Of a stretch of DNA of 64,000 nt, positions 63,780-64,000 are shown one piece after another; position 1 is the first letter of the stretch; every line of letters starts with the position of its first letter. Where the stretch lies: positions 43,452 to 107,451 of the forward strand of contig JBMZCV010000002.1 of NCBI GenBank assembly GCA_049613665.1. The letters are read 5' to 3'. The notes under the pieces are model-generated. The model was not told the DNA's origin. It did no database searches and saw only the letters and a program-made list of their open reading frames with translations. The position numbers and the translations under genes were made by a program. The DNA is from JBMZCV01 sp049613665. GTDB taxonomy: Bacteria; Bacteroidota; Bacteroidia; Chitinophagales; UBA2359.

Positions 63780-64000
63780 TGAAAAGCAAAAAAATGTGTT
63801 TTATCTTACATTACAGGCTATATTAGGTAGATTTTTGTGCAAAAATGTCACTTTTTTTGTTTAAAAATAAGAAAACCGTAAAAAAACGCTTGTTTCGAGG
63901 TTTAAGTTGGAAGTATAAAATCATGAATTTGACTAAAGCAATAGTTATCATTAGACCTGTTACTTATTAAGTCATTTTGTTTGTTTTGTGTTATTAAACT

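Overview
The window is about 64 kb of AT-rich chromosome from a member of the Bacteroidota. The evidence is a type IX secretion/gliding cluster (PorP-like protein, GldK, GldL, GldM, GldN), GldA/GldF-type ABC genes, proteins with T9SS C-terminal sorting domains of both kinds, a CarboxypepD-type TonB-dependent receptor, and promoters of the TAnnTTTG class with few Shine-Dalgarno sites. The exact lineage cannot be fixed from sequence alone; a free-living gliding or T9SS-bearing order outside the gut Bacteroidales is my inference. I saw no rRNA, tRNA, CRISPR array, phage or complete insertion sequence.

Layout. 1-7.5 kb: end of an unknown gene, a long empty stretch, then rimP-nusA-infB-ybeY (ribosome maturation, transcription and translation factors), with a terminator-like hairpin between promoter and rimP. 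7.6-21 kb: PH-domain membrane protein, lpxK, a TPR protein, a BioD-like/DRTGG protein, a kinase-PLP enzyme fusion, an L,D-transpeptidase, a T9SS-exported di-heme peroxidase, a TlpA-like thioredoxin and LemA. 21.7-28.2 kb: porP-gldKLMN, the T9SS motor and ring. 28.4-35 kb: LUD protein, 3-hydroxyacyl-CoA dehydrogenase, glycosyltransferase, two tandem EGF-like lipoproteins, a DMT transporter and folB. 35-42.3 kb: accessory region with a two-gene ATPase plus putative nuclease operon behind a 42-bp perfect palindrome, a TonB-dependent receptor, and an AbiE-type toxin-antitoxin pair. 42.3-50.5 kb: UvrD-type helicase, a Cys/Met-metabolism PLP enzyme, a type B sorting-domain protein paired with a second PorP/SprF protein, and a glycosyltransferase. 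50.7-59.3 kb: a large secreted metzincin protease, a three-gene Cys/His-rich envelope group that may handle a metal, gldF/gldA, and a mini-protein that is little more than a sorting domain. 59.5-64 kb: rpiB and the sulfate-activation genes cysN, cysD, cysC.

How it fits together. Much of the window serves the envelope: GldL/GldM power T9SS export, GldK/GldN form the ring, PorP/SprF proteins help deliver cargo, and at least three encoded proteins (di-heme peroxidase, type B adhesin-like protein, mini-sorting-domain protein) carry the matching signals. Intergenic DNA is unusually rich in short palindromic repeats. At least three families recur: R1, 79 bp with 15-bp terminal inverted repeats; R2, about 100 bp with a GCTAAC/GTTAGC hairpin and about ten full or partial copies; R3, TTGTTGGTG/CACCAACAA hairpins. 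They sit between genes and in three cases touch stop codons.

Most promising for something undescribed: the palindrome-controlled ATPase/nuclease-like pair at 35.2-37.4 kb, the intergenic repeat families, the hairpin in the rimP leader, and the Cys/His-rich trio at 54.5-56.7 kb. All functions come from reading the sequence; no database search was run.
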